From Fusibacter_A sp965140735 (GTDB taxonomy: Bacteria > Bacillota > Clostridia > Peptostreptococcales > Acidaminobacteraceae), in NCBI GenBank assembly GCA_965140735.1, contig OZ223306.1, positions 1,922,001 through 1,986,000 on the forward strand: a DNA stretch of 64,000 bases, in the 5' to 3' direction. The number at the start of each line of letters is the position of its first letter. The stretch's first letter is position 1. Both the position numbers and the translations under genes were made by a program. Shown here piece by piece: positions 35,700 to 44,703 of the stretch. Under the pieces are notes generated by a model. The model made no database searches and was not told the origin of the DNA. It saw only the letters and a list, made by a program, of their open reading frames with translations.

Positions 35700-36341
35700 A
35701 TGGATACTTTATTAGATATGATTAACTCATTGGGCATTCAACTTGAGATCACAAGTGCATTACCACGAAATGTTAACGGTTTTTATTATAAAGATGATAT
35801 TCACGATATTATTGTTATTAATAATGCTCTAAAAAATGAAGCAGAATTTAGGACGGTCCTCAGTCACGAGCTTGGCCATTACTTTACAACTGGGGGTAGC
35901 TTTAAAGTCAACGCCTTCATGGATTTGATACATACAGAAAGGGATGAAGTTAGGGCGATCAGATGGGCCTGTGATTACTTAATACCAAATGATCTTTTAA
36001 TTAGTAAGCTCCGTGAAGTTTCTGAGATGCCGCTTCAGTCTTTGGCAGATTATTTTGAGGTTTCTATTGAGCTTATGAAGATGAAATTCTATTTTATGAG
36101 TTTGATCTCTCCTAAATGGCAACTTGATGGTTCTAAGATACTCTTACTTTCAGCTCTGCCATCGATTTATGTGGTTGAACCTTCTTTCGATTTATTAGAG
36201 GTGACAGGTGCGATGGACGCATCGGATACAATGGATGCAACGGATGCAATGGATGATGAATTTTGGTGTTCTGAAAAAGTTGAAATGTATTTACAAGGTC
36301 CAGCCTGTCACAGTATCAAAGTTGTGTATAGAATAACTTAG
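35700..36341 (+). CDS. ImmA/IrrE-type metallopeptidase
   Basis: A 213-residue zinc protease of the family that cleaves XRE repressors. The intact zinc motif is in LSHELGHYFTTG near residue 58, and ERDEVRAIRWACDYLIP near 80 follows as in the family. The C-terminal part has an Asp-rich tract made from 18-base repeats. AAGGAG precedes the ATG. It lies between an XRE repressor and the end of the tail operon. Confidence 0.9.
   Translation: MDTLLDMINSLGIQLEITSALPRNVNGFYYKDDIHDIIVINNALKNEAEFRTVLSHELGHYFTTGGSFKVNAFMDLIHTERDEVRAIRWACDYLIPNDLLISKLREVSEMPLQSLADYFEVSIELMKMKFYFMSLISPKWQLDGSKILLLSALPSIYVVEPSFDLLEVTGAMDASDTMDATDAMDDEFWCSEKVEMYLQGPACHSIKVVYRIT
36213..36260 (+). repeat. Short tandem repeat in the ImmA-type gene
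   Basis: Two 18-base units (36213-36230, 36231-36248) and a partial third begin with ATGGA. They encode MDASDT, MDATDA and MDDE. Such in-frame repeats can change copy number without breaking the gene. Confidence 0.75.
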
Positions 36342-36354
36342 AGTTGAGTAAAAT

Positions 36355-36410
36355 ATAAAAAATGCAAGGTATAAAAACGATTGGAAGTTTTTATACGCTT
36401 GCATTTTTTT
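36355..36410. terminator. Bidirectional terminator at the end of the tail operon
   Basis: AAATGCAAG with GTATAAAAAC pairs with GTTTTTATAC and CTTGCATTT around a short loop. T-runs flank both sides. It ends both the ImmA gene and the minus-strand tail/lysis operon. Confidence 0.85.
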
Positions 36411-36436
36411 GAGAACAAGTCTAAGGCGGAAAAATA

Positions 36437-36763
36437 TTAGTCTTTATGGATACTTTGATTTATTATGCCATCGTCTAAATAATCTTTCGCAATTTCATAC
36501 AGATAGGCGATCAATTTACGCATGGTTTCTTTGCTCATCCATAGGGTTATCCAGATGGGGAGATGCTGATATGCTTTTTCAAGCACCCACGCTTCTTGTT
36601 CCTGTCCACTGTTTAGAATGGCATCTTTTGCCATGCTTTTAGCCGTCAGCATCAATCTAAATAGAATAACTTTTACTTGCTGCCACTTTAAAAGAGCAAA
36701 CAAAAAAACAGCCCCTGCGACTGCTACCATTAAGCCATATTCCATTGCGATTTCTTTGGTCAT
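36437..36763 (-). CDS. Putative holin (LL-H-like)
   Basis: A 108-residue protein with one N-terminal membrane helix (LMVAVAGAVFLFALLKW) and a long polar, helical C-terminal part. Length and layout resemble the phage LL-H holin family, which opens the membrane for endolysin. It overlaps the amidase stop region by 4 bases (its start lies next to the amidase end), as lysis genes often do. The assignment rests on topology and context. Confidence 0.5.
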   Translation of the reverse strand: MTKEIAMEYGLMVAVAGAVFLFALLKWQQVKVILFRLMLTAKSMAKDAILNSGQEQEAWVLEKAYQHLPIWITLWMSKETMRKLIAYLYEIAKDYLDDGIINQSIHKD

Positions 36764-37671
36764 AGGTTTCTCCTTTCATACGCATTGACTGCTTCCTCTA
36801 TAGACATAGAAAGTTCGTCCCGTAGTTTTTCAACGACTTTTTCCATGATGATAAAGTGTGCCCATGCTGGCATTTCGTCGTTAAGTCTATCTCGCCAGTA
36901 GTTGTAATCTGTAATTAAACCTTCTTTGATGGCAAAGTTGATGCCACTGAGTTTCCACTTCTCTATAGGGTGATTATCTGAGTCAGATTCCTGTTCAAAG
37001 TCTGGTTCTAAGTTTAATTTTGATTCTGAGTCTAATTTTGATTCTGAGTCTAATTTTGATTCTGAGTCCAAGTTAGAATTAGAATCTGATTTTACATTTG
37101 AATCTATTTCCACTTTCGCTTCTATCACATATTTTAGGATATCTTCGACGAATTCATCCCATGAGTTGCGCCCGAGTATAACTCTTGGACAATACTTACC
37201 TGACCAATCTTGATGTTTATAAATTTTAAAATATGGATAGGTCAGTATAAGTGCTGCATTCAAGATTTTAGCATTTTCTTCTGCTTTTAAGATATTGCTA
37301 TTTTCACAGATTTCTATGGCGATGGTTTTCATGTTACCATTACCTTTACCATCCCCTGCATGGTAGGCAACTTCATTTATAGGAAGCACTTGTACAATGC
37401 CTTCTTCGTCCACAAAGAAATGTGCCCCAACATAGGTTTCATCTGCATTTTCTACATTTTGCATCCACTTTGCATGCATATTTGCATTTGCAGTAGGGGC
37501 AGTGTTACCTGTGTTATGGTTGGTGATGCCTAAAGCAGTTTTGAGGTTTAATGGAATCTGGGTTCTGACGTTGTGGTTGCCACTTGGCATGACGATTTGA
37601 GTTTTAAGGGGAATGCCACCAATTTCTTTGTTTTGAATAACACCCCCTATGATTTTGAGTTTATTGATCAT
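36760..37671 (-). CDS. Phage-type N-acetylmuramoyl-L-alanine amidase (endolysin)
   Basis: The N-terminal 185 residues are an Amidase_2/PGRP fold. A zinc histidine is in TNHNTGNT near residue 52; the others are in KHQDWSGKYCP near residue 155. GAHFFVDEEG and AYHAGDGKGNGN match the family. A repeat-rich acidic linker (DSESKL units) follows, then a 70-residue helical C-terminal domain I do not recognise, perhaps for wall binding. 303 residues. In a tailocin it would release particles by lysis. Confidence 0.9.
   Translation of the reverse strand: MINKLKIIGGVIQNKEIGGIPLKTQIVMPSGNHNVRTQIPLNLKTALGITNHNTGNTAPTANANMHAKWMQNVENADETYVGAHFFVDEEGIVQVLPINEVAYHAGDGKGNGNMKTIAIEICENSNILKAEENAKILNAALILTYPYFKIYKHQDWSGKYCPRVILGRNSWDEFVEDILKYVIEAKVEIDSNVKSDSNSNLDSESKLDSESKLDSESKLNLEPDFEQESDSDNHPIEKWKLSGINFAIKEGLITDYNYWRDRLNDEMPAWAHFIIMEKVVEKLRDELSMSIEEAVNAYERRNL
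37013..37066 (-). repeat. Three 18-base tandem repeats in the amidase linker
   Basis: Units 37013-37030, 37031-37048 and 37049-37066 differ by one or two bases and encode repeated DSESKL on the minus strand. They lengthen the flexible linker between catalytic and C-terminal domains. Confidence 0.85.
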
Positions 37672-37759
37672 ATTTTCACGTTCTTTCTGTTTTGTTATTT
37701 GAGTTTATTCGTTTAATGTGTGGGTTATTGCTCTACTGATCTTACCTTTTATTTGAAGT

Positions 37760-38062
37760 TTATTTTTTTGTGCGTTCACTCACTTTGATGAGTTCGTTTT
37801 CGATGCGCTCTGCTCTGACATCATGGCGATCCAGCATTGAAATTGTCCTGTTTTGTAGATCGTAGCTATTCTCTATACTTGATTTTAAGATTTCAAGTGA
37901 TTGAGCGACGTTATCATTTGATCTGGACATTTCATGCATGGCTTTAGTGTTGTTTTCAATGATGCCATTGAACATTTTTAGGAAGATCCAGAAGAGGATG
38001 CCTAAGGCGACTGTGCCGGCGCCTATGGTGGTGATGGTGTTTGATAGTTTTATGATGTCCAC
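37760..38062 (-). CDS. Membrane-anchored coiled-coil phage protein (holin-like)
   Basis: A 100-residue protein with one membrane helix (about residues 10-32) and a long polar helix with many charged residues. The layout resembles BhlA/UviB-like or second-holin proteins that sit beside phage lysins. I cannot assign a family firmly. It lies between the amidase and the XkdX gene. Confidence 0.45.
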   Translation of the reverse strand: MDIIKLSNTITTIGAGTVALGILFWIFLKMFNGIIENNTKAMHEMSRSNDNVAQSLEILKSSIENSYDLQNRTISMLDRHDVRAERIENELIKVSERTKK

Positions 38063-38105
38063 TGAGGTATCTCCTTGTTTTTAAAACTATAAGGTGTCAA
38101 CAATT

Positions 38106-38228
38106 TTAGGATTGTTTTATGATTTCTTGGAACTGAATTTCTGAAATTTTATTCAATTCTACCGCTCTTCGACATTGTTCTTCTGTTGCCCATCCTTTTG
38201 GGTAAGCGTATTTAAGCCATGTGTACAT
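38106..38228 (-). CDS. XkdX family small phage protein
   Basis: A 40-residue protein with the sequence pattern MYTWLKYAYPKGWATEEQ followed by CRRAVELNKIS, the typical XkdX form. It starts directly after the stop of the preceding gene, with GGAGG 7 bases upstream. XkdX proteins are small baseplate/fibre-region proteins of unknown role found after tail fibre genes in PBSX-type elements. Confidence 0.85.
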   Translation of the reverse strand: MYTWLKYAYPKGWATEEQCRRAVELNKISEIQFQEIIKQS

Positions 38229-38618
38229 TTACATACCTCCCAACATTAATTCAGTGACTTGATTTGCTAATAATCTCAACTGTTCCTCTTTTTCCGCATT
38301 TTCTGACATGAGTATAGTTATTTGCTTTGCCATTACCTCTGTTGCTGTGGGTTTTGGTGCTGGCAAATTTGATAAATAGGTTTGATGTTCTTCTTTGGTT
38401 GTTTCGATTATTTCACCATCTACATATTTATATTTTGGGAATCCATCAAGATGTATTAATGAAGGATTAATAATGCCATTTAATTCAAAGTGTCCGCCAC
38501 CTTCTTCATTGATACAAGTATCTGTTTCAAGAGGTTCTTCAAACAACTTTGAAAAACCTTTTACAACAAAGTTGTTTTTATTTAGTCTTACATAATGCTT
38601 GTAGCTTGTTAACATCAT
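38229..38618 (-). CDS. Phage tail-fibre-region protein, unknown function
   Basis: A 129-residue soluble protein. The middle shows short beta-type segments, and the C-terminal 35 residues form a probable coiled coil (ITILMSENAEKEEQLRLL). It lies between the fibre genes and XkdX, the position of XkdW-like proteins. No motif is recognised. Confidence 0.65.
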   Translation of the reverse strand: MMLTSYKHYVRLNKNNFVVKGFSKLFEEPLETDTCINEEGGGHFELNGIINPSLIHLDGFPKYKYVDGEIIETTKEEHQTYLSNLPAPKPTATEVMAKQITILMSENAEKEEQLRLLANQVTELMLGGM

Positions 38619-38634
38619 ATTCTATTCCCCTTTT

Positions 38635-39708
38635 CTAATAAATTTCAGCGTCTGCAACCCATTGAAACATAATTTCATTTCCTTCAACTAAATCATTATC
38701 TTGGCAATACACAAGAAAAGAATTTTCACTTGTATATACTAAAGTTGCTGATTTATCAAGCTCAGCTGTAACATCGTACATTTTTCCTATTTGTCCCGTT
38801 GAAATTGAGTTTATTCCAATAGATGGTACTATTCTTTTTGAGTGCATTTTAACCATTCCTTGTGATAAATAATAAGTCGATTCTGCTGAAGTTCTATGTG
38901 CACCAATTGTTGTAATATCACCCTGAACTTTTACGCGTCCATAACTTTTTTCATAATAATATAGACATTCTTCTAACACTTCATTAAATGTTTTAGAAAT
39001 AAAATCAGTTGCAACATTTCCTATTTCTAATTTTATTTGTGCAAAATCTAATGTAACACCATCTATATTCTGAGGGTTAAAGAAAATTTCTAAAAAGTCG
39101 TTTTCATCGGAACCCATTGATTTTCCCAAAATTGAAGGAAGAGTGACGTGTATTTCATATTTCTTTAAATCAGTGCCAACTACGATTGAACTACTATCAA
39201 AAGGAGTACTAACGATAGGCGAAACATTTCCTCCTGTTCCAAAATTTTGCCTAGCATATATATTGCTTATAGTGACAGAATCTATAGAAGCTCTTGCATA
39301 GAATGATAAAGTTATGTCTAATCCTGCTGAAATTCTTACGAACTTTTCAATGCGTTGTCTAAAATATATGGGAGTAGTGCCTCCTTTAAATCTTAAAGCA
39401 TATAAACTTCCTACCAATTCGTTAGGGGCTAAGCAGATCCTAGATACAGAACCATTTACAACACCATCAAAATGCCATCGATCAGCCGTATATTTAGGCG
39501 ATTCAATGTTAAAACTCGTCCCTCTCTGCCAGACATCAAAATTCCCATTTATCAAATAATTCCTTCCTGGAACACCGTCTATGAATTCTTTAACCGTCTT
39601 CCCACTCTCATCAACCAGAACATTCTCTGCTGTGGTGATTGGCAAGATAGAATCCCAACCATTATTTTGGGGATTTCTTTTCTTTATTACAGTATTATAT
39701 GTTGACAT
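38635..39708 (-). CDS. Putative tail fibre / receptor-binding protein 1
   Basis: 357 residues. The N-terminal 50 residues contain NGWDSILPITTAENVLVDE, which matches the other fibre gene and probably attaches to the baseplate. Then NYLINGNFDVWQRGTSF near residue 50 starts a beta-rich domain of the kind found in phage appendage proteins. The C-terminal 250 residues should hold target binding. Position after the baseplate genes supports the call. Confidence 0.75.
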   Translation of the reverse strand: MSTYNTVIKKRNPQNNGWDSILPITTAENVLVDESGKTVKEFIDGVPGRNYLINGNFDVWQRGTSFNIESPKYTADRWHFDGVVNGSVSRICLAPNELVGSLYALRFKGGTTPIYFRQRIEKFVRISAGLDITLSFYARASIDSVTISNIYARQNFGTGGNVSPIVSTPFDSSSIVVGTDLKKYEIHVTLPSILGKSMGSDENDFLEIFFNPQNIDGVTLDFAQIKLEIGNVATDFISKTFNEVLEECLYYYEKSYGRVKVQGDITTIGAHRTSAESTYYLSQGMVKMHSKRIVPSIGINSISTGQIGKMYDVTAELDKSATLVYTSENSFLVYCQDNDLVEGNEIMFQWVADAEIY

Positions 39709-39721
39709 TTATCATCACCTC

Positions 39722-40360
39722 CTATATTATTGAATACCAAAAATCTCCAGCTGTTGGAGATGATGGTTCTGTGCTGTTTACCGTTACTTTCACAAGTCCA
39801 GAATGTGTATGCGATGTAATTGCACCTGTTAATTTTGCTTCTATCTCTGCCTTTGTAATATCACTGTTCTTCTGAGCATTTGATGGTGCATGAGCAGTCT
39901 GACTGTGGACATAGGCTGTGTTCCCATGATCTCCACGATGTGCAGTGCTACTTGTCGCTCCAAGTGCAAGTGACTTGCTAATCTCAACATAACTTGACCC
40001 ACTCCATCTGTAAGTTAAGTTCTTGTCTTGAGCGACATAAATCTTGCCACTCTCTCCCTGTGTGGGAAATGCCGATAGAGCACTATACTCTAAGACATCA
40101 TCCACATAGGACGGCAACTGTGCCGATGGTACTTTACCTGTGGAATCAAGTGAAGCATATCCATTTGCAACACCCCTTTTTGAGGCATTTTCTGCCGTAA
40201 AACCAAGTGCGTTTTGCTTTGCATTCCAAGTAGATTTTTCTGTTGCACTTACAAATTGCTTATCTGTACTCTCAATGACATTTTCAGATGTCGTTTTGGG
40301 AAATAAATCATCCCACACGGATCCATTTCTATGTTTCATTTGAATATTTAAATTTGCCAT
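39722..40360 (-). CDS. Putative tail fibre protein 2
   Basis: 212 residues. MKHRNGSVWDDLFPKTTSEN at the start is shared in pattern with fibre 1. STWNAKQNALGFTAENASKRG and GYASLDSTGKVPSAQLPSY are common in Firmicute phage fibre proteins. The C-terminal half is rich in Ser, Thr, Ala and His. It lies just upstream of fibre 1 in the operon. Confidence 0.75.
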   Translation of the reverse strand: MANLNIQMKHRNGSVWDDLFPKTTSENVIESTDKQFVSATEKSTWNAKQNALGFTAENASKRGVANGYASLDSTGKVPSAQLPSYVDDVLEYSALSAFPTQGESGKIYVAQDKNLTYRWSGSSYVEISKSLALGATSSTAHRGDHGNTAYVHSQTAHAPSNAQKNSDITKAEIEAKLTGAITSHTHSGLVKVTVNSTEPSSPTAGDFWYSII

Positions 40361-40374
40361 TTACTTCTCCTCCT

Positions 40375-40698
40375 TTAAGTTAGTTGAAACCATAAATCTG
40401 ATTCAGGTGGTGTTTCACCGGTTTCAGCATTGTTGATTGCTACACCACCACCTAGGTTAAAATTTGTCTCACTTCCAATTGAATACCATATCGTTGATTG
40501 GCTTACTTCTGTTGGTTCTTCTTCTTGAAGATAAGTCGTCGTTGATGCCATCTGCCTGATATCTCCATCAAGATTTTTGACAGCAAGATCTACTTTATCC
40601 CAGTTCTCATTGAGCATTGTTGTAATGTTAAAAACAGCATTGCCATCTACAATCGGCTCGGCCTTAAATAGGTTTAAAAATTGTGTTAGGACACTCAT
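40375..40698 (-). CDS. Phage tail-associated protein, unknown function
   Basis: A 107-residue protein. The start with FLNLFKAEPIVDGNAVFNIT and MLNENWDKVD resembles short phage proteins located between the DUF2313 protein and the fibre genes. No enzymatic motif is seen. It is probably a fibre adaptor or connector. Confidence 0.6.
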   Translation of the reverse strand: MSVLTQFLNLFKAEPIVDGNAVFNITTMLNENWDKVDLAVKNLDGDIRQMASTTTYLQEEEPTEVSQSTIWYSIGSETNFNLGGGVAINNAETGETPPESDLWFQLT

Positions 40699-40711
40699 AT
40701 AGTCACCTCCT

Positions 40712-41248
40712 CTAAAATGCGAACTTGTCTAAGATTTGTTTTCCAAGCGTTTCAATAGTCATTGTATTCACATCAGATACAAGATAATATCTAAATGCAT
40801 ACTCATACCAAAGATGTGCTGGTTTGACATCATTGATTGCCTTACTTAAACCATCCATGTTCTCTGGCGTACCCAAAACGCCTATAAATTTAATCAAGAA
40901 TTTATATTGTTCTGGTAATTCAATGACTTCAACTTCTCCGCCAGAAAATGAAGCCGCCAAAATTTTAATCATCTCTTTTGATGTGGTTCCAATCCCTCTG
41001 AGTTTAGAAATAATCACTTCTCGTCTCATTTCAAAAGAAGAGTCTGTGAATGATTTTATCCCAAGCATTTTTTCCCAGATCGATAATCCCCATGTAGCAG
41101 TCTCAACATACATCTGAGCCAAGACATCTTCAATTTTTTCAAAGTAGAGACCAGACTCTTTACCAGTTGCCCTATAGATTGACTTCAGTGGCTCAGCTTC
41201 TTCTAAAAAAGAAGGGACATACTTTCTAATTTCAGTATATCTACTCAT
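40712..41248 (-). CDS. DUF2313-type phage tail protein (YmfQ/XkdU-like)
   Basis: 178 residues. It shows the family layout: YVPSFLEEAEPLKSI near the start, WGLSIWEKMLGI near residue 55, and VKPAHLWYEYAFRY near the C-terminus. Members are baseplate wedge proteins equivalent to gpI of P2-like phages. It overlaps the baseplate J gene by 8 bases. Confidence 0.85.
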   Translation of the reverse strand: MSRYTEIRKYVPSFLEEAEPLKSIYRATGKESGLYFEKIEDVLAQMYVETATWGLSIWEKMLGIKSFTDSSFEMRREVIISKLRGIGTTSKEMIKILAASFSGGEVEVIELPEQYKFLIKFIGVLGTPENMDGLSKAINDVKPAHLWYEYAFRYYLVSDVNTMTIETLGKQILDKFAF

Positions 41249-42311
41249 AGAGATTCACCGATCCTTTCATAGGCACCTCATCTACTCCAAGCGGTACACT
41301 CTTAGTATCCCCATTAATTTTTAACTCAGAATAATCTTCGACACCCTCTGTTTCAATCAAAATTGAACCAATTTTAGCAATAGATACCTGAACAGGAACA
41401 TCCTTTGAATCTACTTCGAATGCCACGTCTCTCATAAGATAGCTCTCTAAATTCGTATTAAACAAGTTTTTCACTTCATCTAATGTGTATCCATTAGATA
41501 TGGTAATCTTGGCAATTATATCAATGGAAACGCCAGTGGCACTAAGATAGGACACCTGTGCCCCTATTGGTCTTTGTTCTTCAATAAACTTAGATACACT
41601 TGAAAGTAAATTTTCACTTGCAGGCAACATATTTTCATCAACGATTACAATTTTCACAGTTCCAGGTCCATCCCATAACGGAAGCACCTTTACACCACCC
41701 ACACCTGCTAAAGACTCAGCCCACTGCTGATATTGATAGACATTACCGCTGGTTGCTGGTTTTCTGACATGTGATAACAATCTTTCGAGTAAAGCAGTAT
41801 CTGTTTCCTCATTTGTACCATCACTAATAGATAGTGGATTAGTCACTGTCGTTACCCCTGAAATTGACATGGGCAATAATATGACTGTATTAGACGCCGT
41901 ATTGTATAGCGTTCCAAAATCACTTGCCGTAACAGCTACTTCCACAACACCATTACTGATGATTTTCTCTTCGTCAGCAATATAGGTTTTCCCATCTTGA
42001 GTGGCAAAAAGACTGCCCTTGGGAATAGTCGTCCCATCGCTACCTTCAACTCTGACTTTACCTTTTGCTTTTGTTTGCAACTTGCGTTCTATGCCATGCT
42101 CTCTAGCTCTCATATCCAAATAGGCCCCACTGGTTGTTTCAGAAAAACCTAATTCTAAAACTCTTTCAAGATTAAAATAAGCCTGCATCAATTCTACTGC
42201 GATGGGTGCTGTTGCCACATAGAACATACTGCCTTCATCAGTGTTGATCTCATCAACTGCCATTGCATTCATTCTTTTTTGAATAGCTTCTTGAGTTTCA
42301 TTTTCAAACAT
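41241..42311 (-). CDS. Baseplate J family protein (XkdT-like)
   Basis: 356 residues. GSMFYVATAPIAVELMQAY near residue 27, YLDMRAREHGIERK near 67, and the conserved TDTALLERLLSHVRKPATSGN near 175 with AGVGGVKVLPLWDGPGTVKI match the gpJ-like family. It builds the baseplate wedge of contractile tails. It overlaps the genes on both sides by 8 bases. Confidence 0.9.
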   Translation of the reverse strand: MFENETQEAIQKRMNAMAVDEINTDEGSMFYVATAPIAVELMQAYFNLERVLELGFSETTSGAYLDMRAREHGIERKLQTKAKGKVRVEGSDGTTIPKGSLFATQDGKTYIADEEKIISNGVVEVAVTASDFGTLYNTASNTVILLPMSISGVTTVTNPLSISDGTNEETDTALLERLLSHVRKPATSGNVYQYQQWAESLAGVGGVKVLPLWDGPGTVKIVIVDENMLPASENLLSSVSKFIEEQRPIGAQVSYLSATGVSIDIIAKITISNGYTLDEVKNLFNTNLESYLMRDVAFEVDSKDVPVQVSIAKIGSILIETEGVEDYSELKINGDTKSVPLGVDEVPMKGSVNLYE

Positions 42312-42738
42312 TTGTATTCACCTCCATTTCTTCGCCTAAATTGGTCTTGACTACAAAAGTAACGTTGACCTCACTACCCGTATTGATCACTTTAAAATCT
42401 GTAATTGAGTCAATCCGCTCATCATAAATCAATGCTTCTGTAATCATATTTTTAATAACACTTTCTAGCACATCCTTATGAAGTGTCTTACCTAAAACAT
42501 CTTCTATTTCACAACCGTATTCCCAGCTGTGAATCAAGTATCTATATCGAGCCGTCTTAAGCGTTTTTATGATATAAATTTTGAGTGCCTCTAATCCTGT
42601 TACAATGATGGGGCTCCCATTTTGTAAAATAAACTTATTTTGATCAAAATCAAATGCCCACTCTCTGCCATAGTCTAGTAATTGCTCTTTAAATATGGCC
42701 TGATTTAATTGTTCAATATTCTCTGGGAAAATTGCCAT
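42304..42738 (-). CDS. DUF2634-type baseplate protein (XkdS-like)
   Basis: 144 residues. WAFDFDQNKFILQNGSPIIV near residue 27 and TARYRYLIHSWEYGCEIEDV near 62 are typical of XkdS/gp25-like wedge proteins. Starts on the last base of the DUF2577 gene stop region. A sheath-initiator role is known for gp25-type relatives. Confidence 0.88.
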   Translation of the reverse strand: MAIFPENIEQLNQAIFKEQLLDYGREWAFDFDQNKFILQNGSPIIVTGLEALKIYIIKTLKTARYRYLIHSWEYGCEIEDVLGKTLHKDVLESVIKNMITEALIYDERIDSITDFKVINTGSEVNVTFVVKTNLGEEMEVNTNV

Positions 42739-43004
42739 TATTCCACCACCCTTCCCATAACATAAAATCTGTTGCCATTTTCTATACTCACTACTGCAAC
42801 TCTATTACCAACGCGCGATATGCCACTGCCATCAGGTTTGCTAAGCGCATGATCTAAGACTAAAAACTTTCTTGGAATTGCCACCTTCATTTTGTCAAGT
42901 TTCACAGCTATATTAGGTAAGTCGCTCACTATAGTTCCAAATTCTATACAGTCTTTGCCTTTATCTTGGCTTTTAATAAACTGAATCAATTTTTCACCTG
43001 CCAT
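42738..43004 (-). CDS. DUF2577-type phage protein (XkdR-like)
   Basis: 88 residues with a beta-rich character and DHALSKPDGSGISRVGNRVA in the second half. XkdR/DUF2577 proteins sit between the XkdQ hub and XkdS in PBSX-type tails and probably belong to the spike/hub. Assignment relies on this pattern and gene order. Confidence 0.8.
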   Translation of the reverse strand: MAGEKLIQFIKSQDKGKDCIEFGTIVSDLPNIAVKLDKMKVAIPRKFLVLDHALSKPDGSGISRVGNRVAVVSIENGNRFYVMGRVVE

Positions 43005-43008
43005 TCAA

Positions 43009-43962
43009 TCACCTCTTTAATAATTTTAAGTTCATTGTATACGCGCTTTCAGTCATATTGTGGCTATCTTCTTCAATGATATAAGCTTCGTTAATGTCGA
43101 GTCTCTTATCAATCAAAGTGATCTTGTCCCCTGCTTTAACAAGCACATTGCCCTTCATTTGAAGATTAATATCCACAGATGCTTTACATAGTGTTTTCAA
43201 TAAATTCTGTGCATAGACTTTGGATTTAGATCTATCCATTTTTTCCTCTGTAACTTGGTGTTGCATGCGACCGTATTGAGCGATTTTATCTGCGTCCATA
43301 GCCTCAGCTACAACACCGTCACCTTTTCCTCTTACAATGACGACATTTCTCAGTTCTTCAATGCTTTCAGTGACACCAATGCTATAAATCTCATCTATTC
43401 CAGCTTCTATATCAAGGACTTTGTTCTGCGCCCCTAATGCTTCAATGACTAACCCTTCTGAATCCATCTTCATCAAATATTCTGTCTGGGTCAATTGAGC
43501 ATGTTCTTCTAACGCTTTATTGAGCATATCGTAAAGAGACATATCTCTGAAAATACCTTCCAATTTTGACTGAATCTGAGGTACTTTAGTCACTTTAATA
43601 CCAAATTCTTCGCATAAGCTCTTGATAAATTCGGTCACTCTAATATTGTCTACCACTTTTGTGGTCATATTTTTGGTCAAATAGATGAGGGGATCATAAA
43701 CGGTTATGTTTACTGTCCCCCCTGCTCTATCTGTCGCCTTTGAAAAAACAACACCTGAAATAATAATTTTGTCTTCTTGGTCTAAAAGTTTAACGAAGTC
43801 ACCATTGTCAATCGAAACCTTAGGTGTATAATAATCTTCTGAATGAACCATTTGAAAAGTCAAACTTCTGGCAACTTGTTTAATATTACCGCCCCAGGAT
43901 AAGTTCTGAACGAGGTCAGTAATATCAAAAGGATTATTATTTTTAATAAGAATTACTTTCAT
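43009..43962 (-). CDS. XkdQ/YqbQ-type baseplate hub protein
   Basis: 317 residues. The start WGGNIKQVARSLTFQMVHS near residue 23 and KATDRAGGTVNITVYDPLIY near 80 match the XkdQ family, related to the gpD hub. SIGVTESIEELRNVVIVRG near 200 and a beta-rich end follow. It should connect tube, spike and baseplate wedge. Confidence 0.87.
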   Translation of the reverse strand: MKVILIKNNNPFDITDLVQNLSWGGNIKQVARSLTFQMVHSEDYYTPKVSIDNGDFVKLLDQEDKIIISGVVFSKATDRAGGTVNITVYDPLIYLTKNMTTKVVDNIRVTEFIKSLCEEFGIKVTKVPQIQSKLEGIFRDMSLYDMLNKALEEHAQLTQTEYLMKMDSEGLVIEALGAQNKVLDIEAGIDEIYSIGVTESIEELRNVVIVRGKGDGVVAEAMDADKIAQYGRMQHQVTEEKMDRSKSKVYAQNLLKTLCKASVDINLQMKGNVLVKAGDKITLIDKRLDINEAYIIEEDSHNMTESAYTMNLKLLKR

Positions 43963-43971
43963 TTTTCCCCC

Positions 43972-44703
43972 TTATTCTAGTCTTATCCTTGACGATTCTG
44001 TCTTTTTATTTTGATCTATGATATTGAATCTGATAATCAGTTTAATCCCAGATTTCATTCGATTAGATAATGGATTATGGGTAGCATTCTCAACAATAAA
44101 TTGAATGCGATTTTTATTCTGTGAGTAAATGACTTCTGCATTCGCAAAAGTCCCCGTCAGTTTTTTAGATATAGCCGAAATGGTATCACCATATTGAGTC
44201 ACATAATAATCAGGTACCCGCCTGTCTTGTGGTCTATTGGTTTTAACAATAGGGCTAACCAATGACTTCTTATCATTAAGACTTGCAGTCTCTGATTTAA
44301 CCTTTAAAAATTTATACTCCACTAAACTCAGCGTAAAATCTACGTTACCTGAACCACCCGATTCCGAATAAGTAAAACTCTGAATCGCCACAGGCATATT
44401 GATTAGTGTATCTGTGATAATTAACCTTATGGGTCTTTTACTCTCTTGCCATTTTAAGATTTTCCCAACGTGTACATAGGGATCTTCTCCAATCTCATAA
44501 TTGCAGTAACCGCCATAGTATTTCGGGAAAAAAGACGTAATTTCAATAGTCCTAAGTTTATCTGCACCAATTTGGTTGACTTCCCCTATGCCAATAACCT
44601 CCGTACTATTCACCGTCTGCCCGCCATTGATTTGATACTGACCTGGGTTGACAGGCAGTGTTAATATATCTTCAAAATTGTTATAACTTAATTCAAAAAT
44701 CAT
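43972..44703 (-). CDS. LysM-containing tail protein (XkdP-like)
   Basis: 243 residues. The N-terminal domain (NPGQYQINGGQ, EITSFFPKYYGG) is the XkdP type. A LysM-like domain near the C-terminus reads YYVTQYGDTISAISKKLTG. Such proteins bridge the tube/tape measure and baseplate; the LysM domain may contact the cell wall or act structurally. The start overlaps the tape measure stop by one base. Confidence 0.87.
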   Translation of the reverse strand: MIFELSYNNFEDILTLPVNPGQYQINGGQTVNSTEVIGIGEVNQIGADKLRTIEITSFFPKYYGGYCNYEIGEDPYVHVGKILKWQESKRPIRLIITDTLINMPVAIQSFTYSESGGSGNVDFTLSLVEYKFLKVKSETASLNDKKSLVSPIVKTNRPQDRRVPDYYVTQYGDTISAISKKLTGTFANAEVIYSQNKNRIQFIVENATHNPLSNRMKSGIKLIIRFNIIDQNKKTESSRIRLE

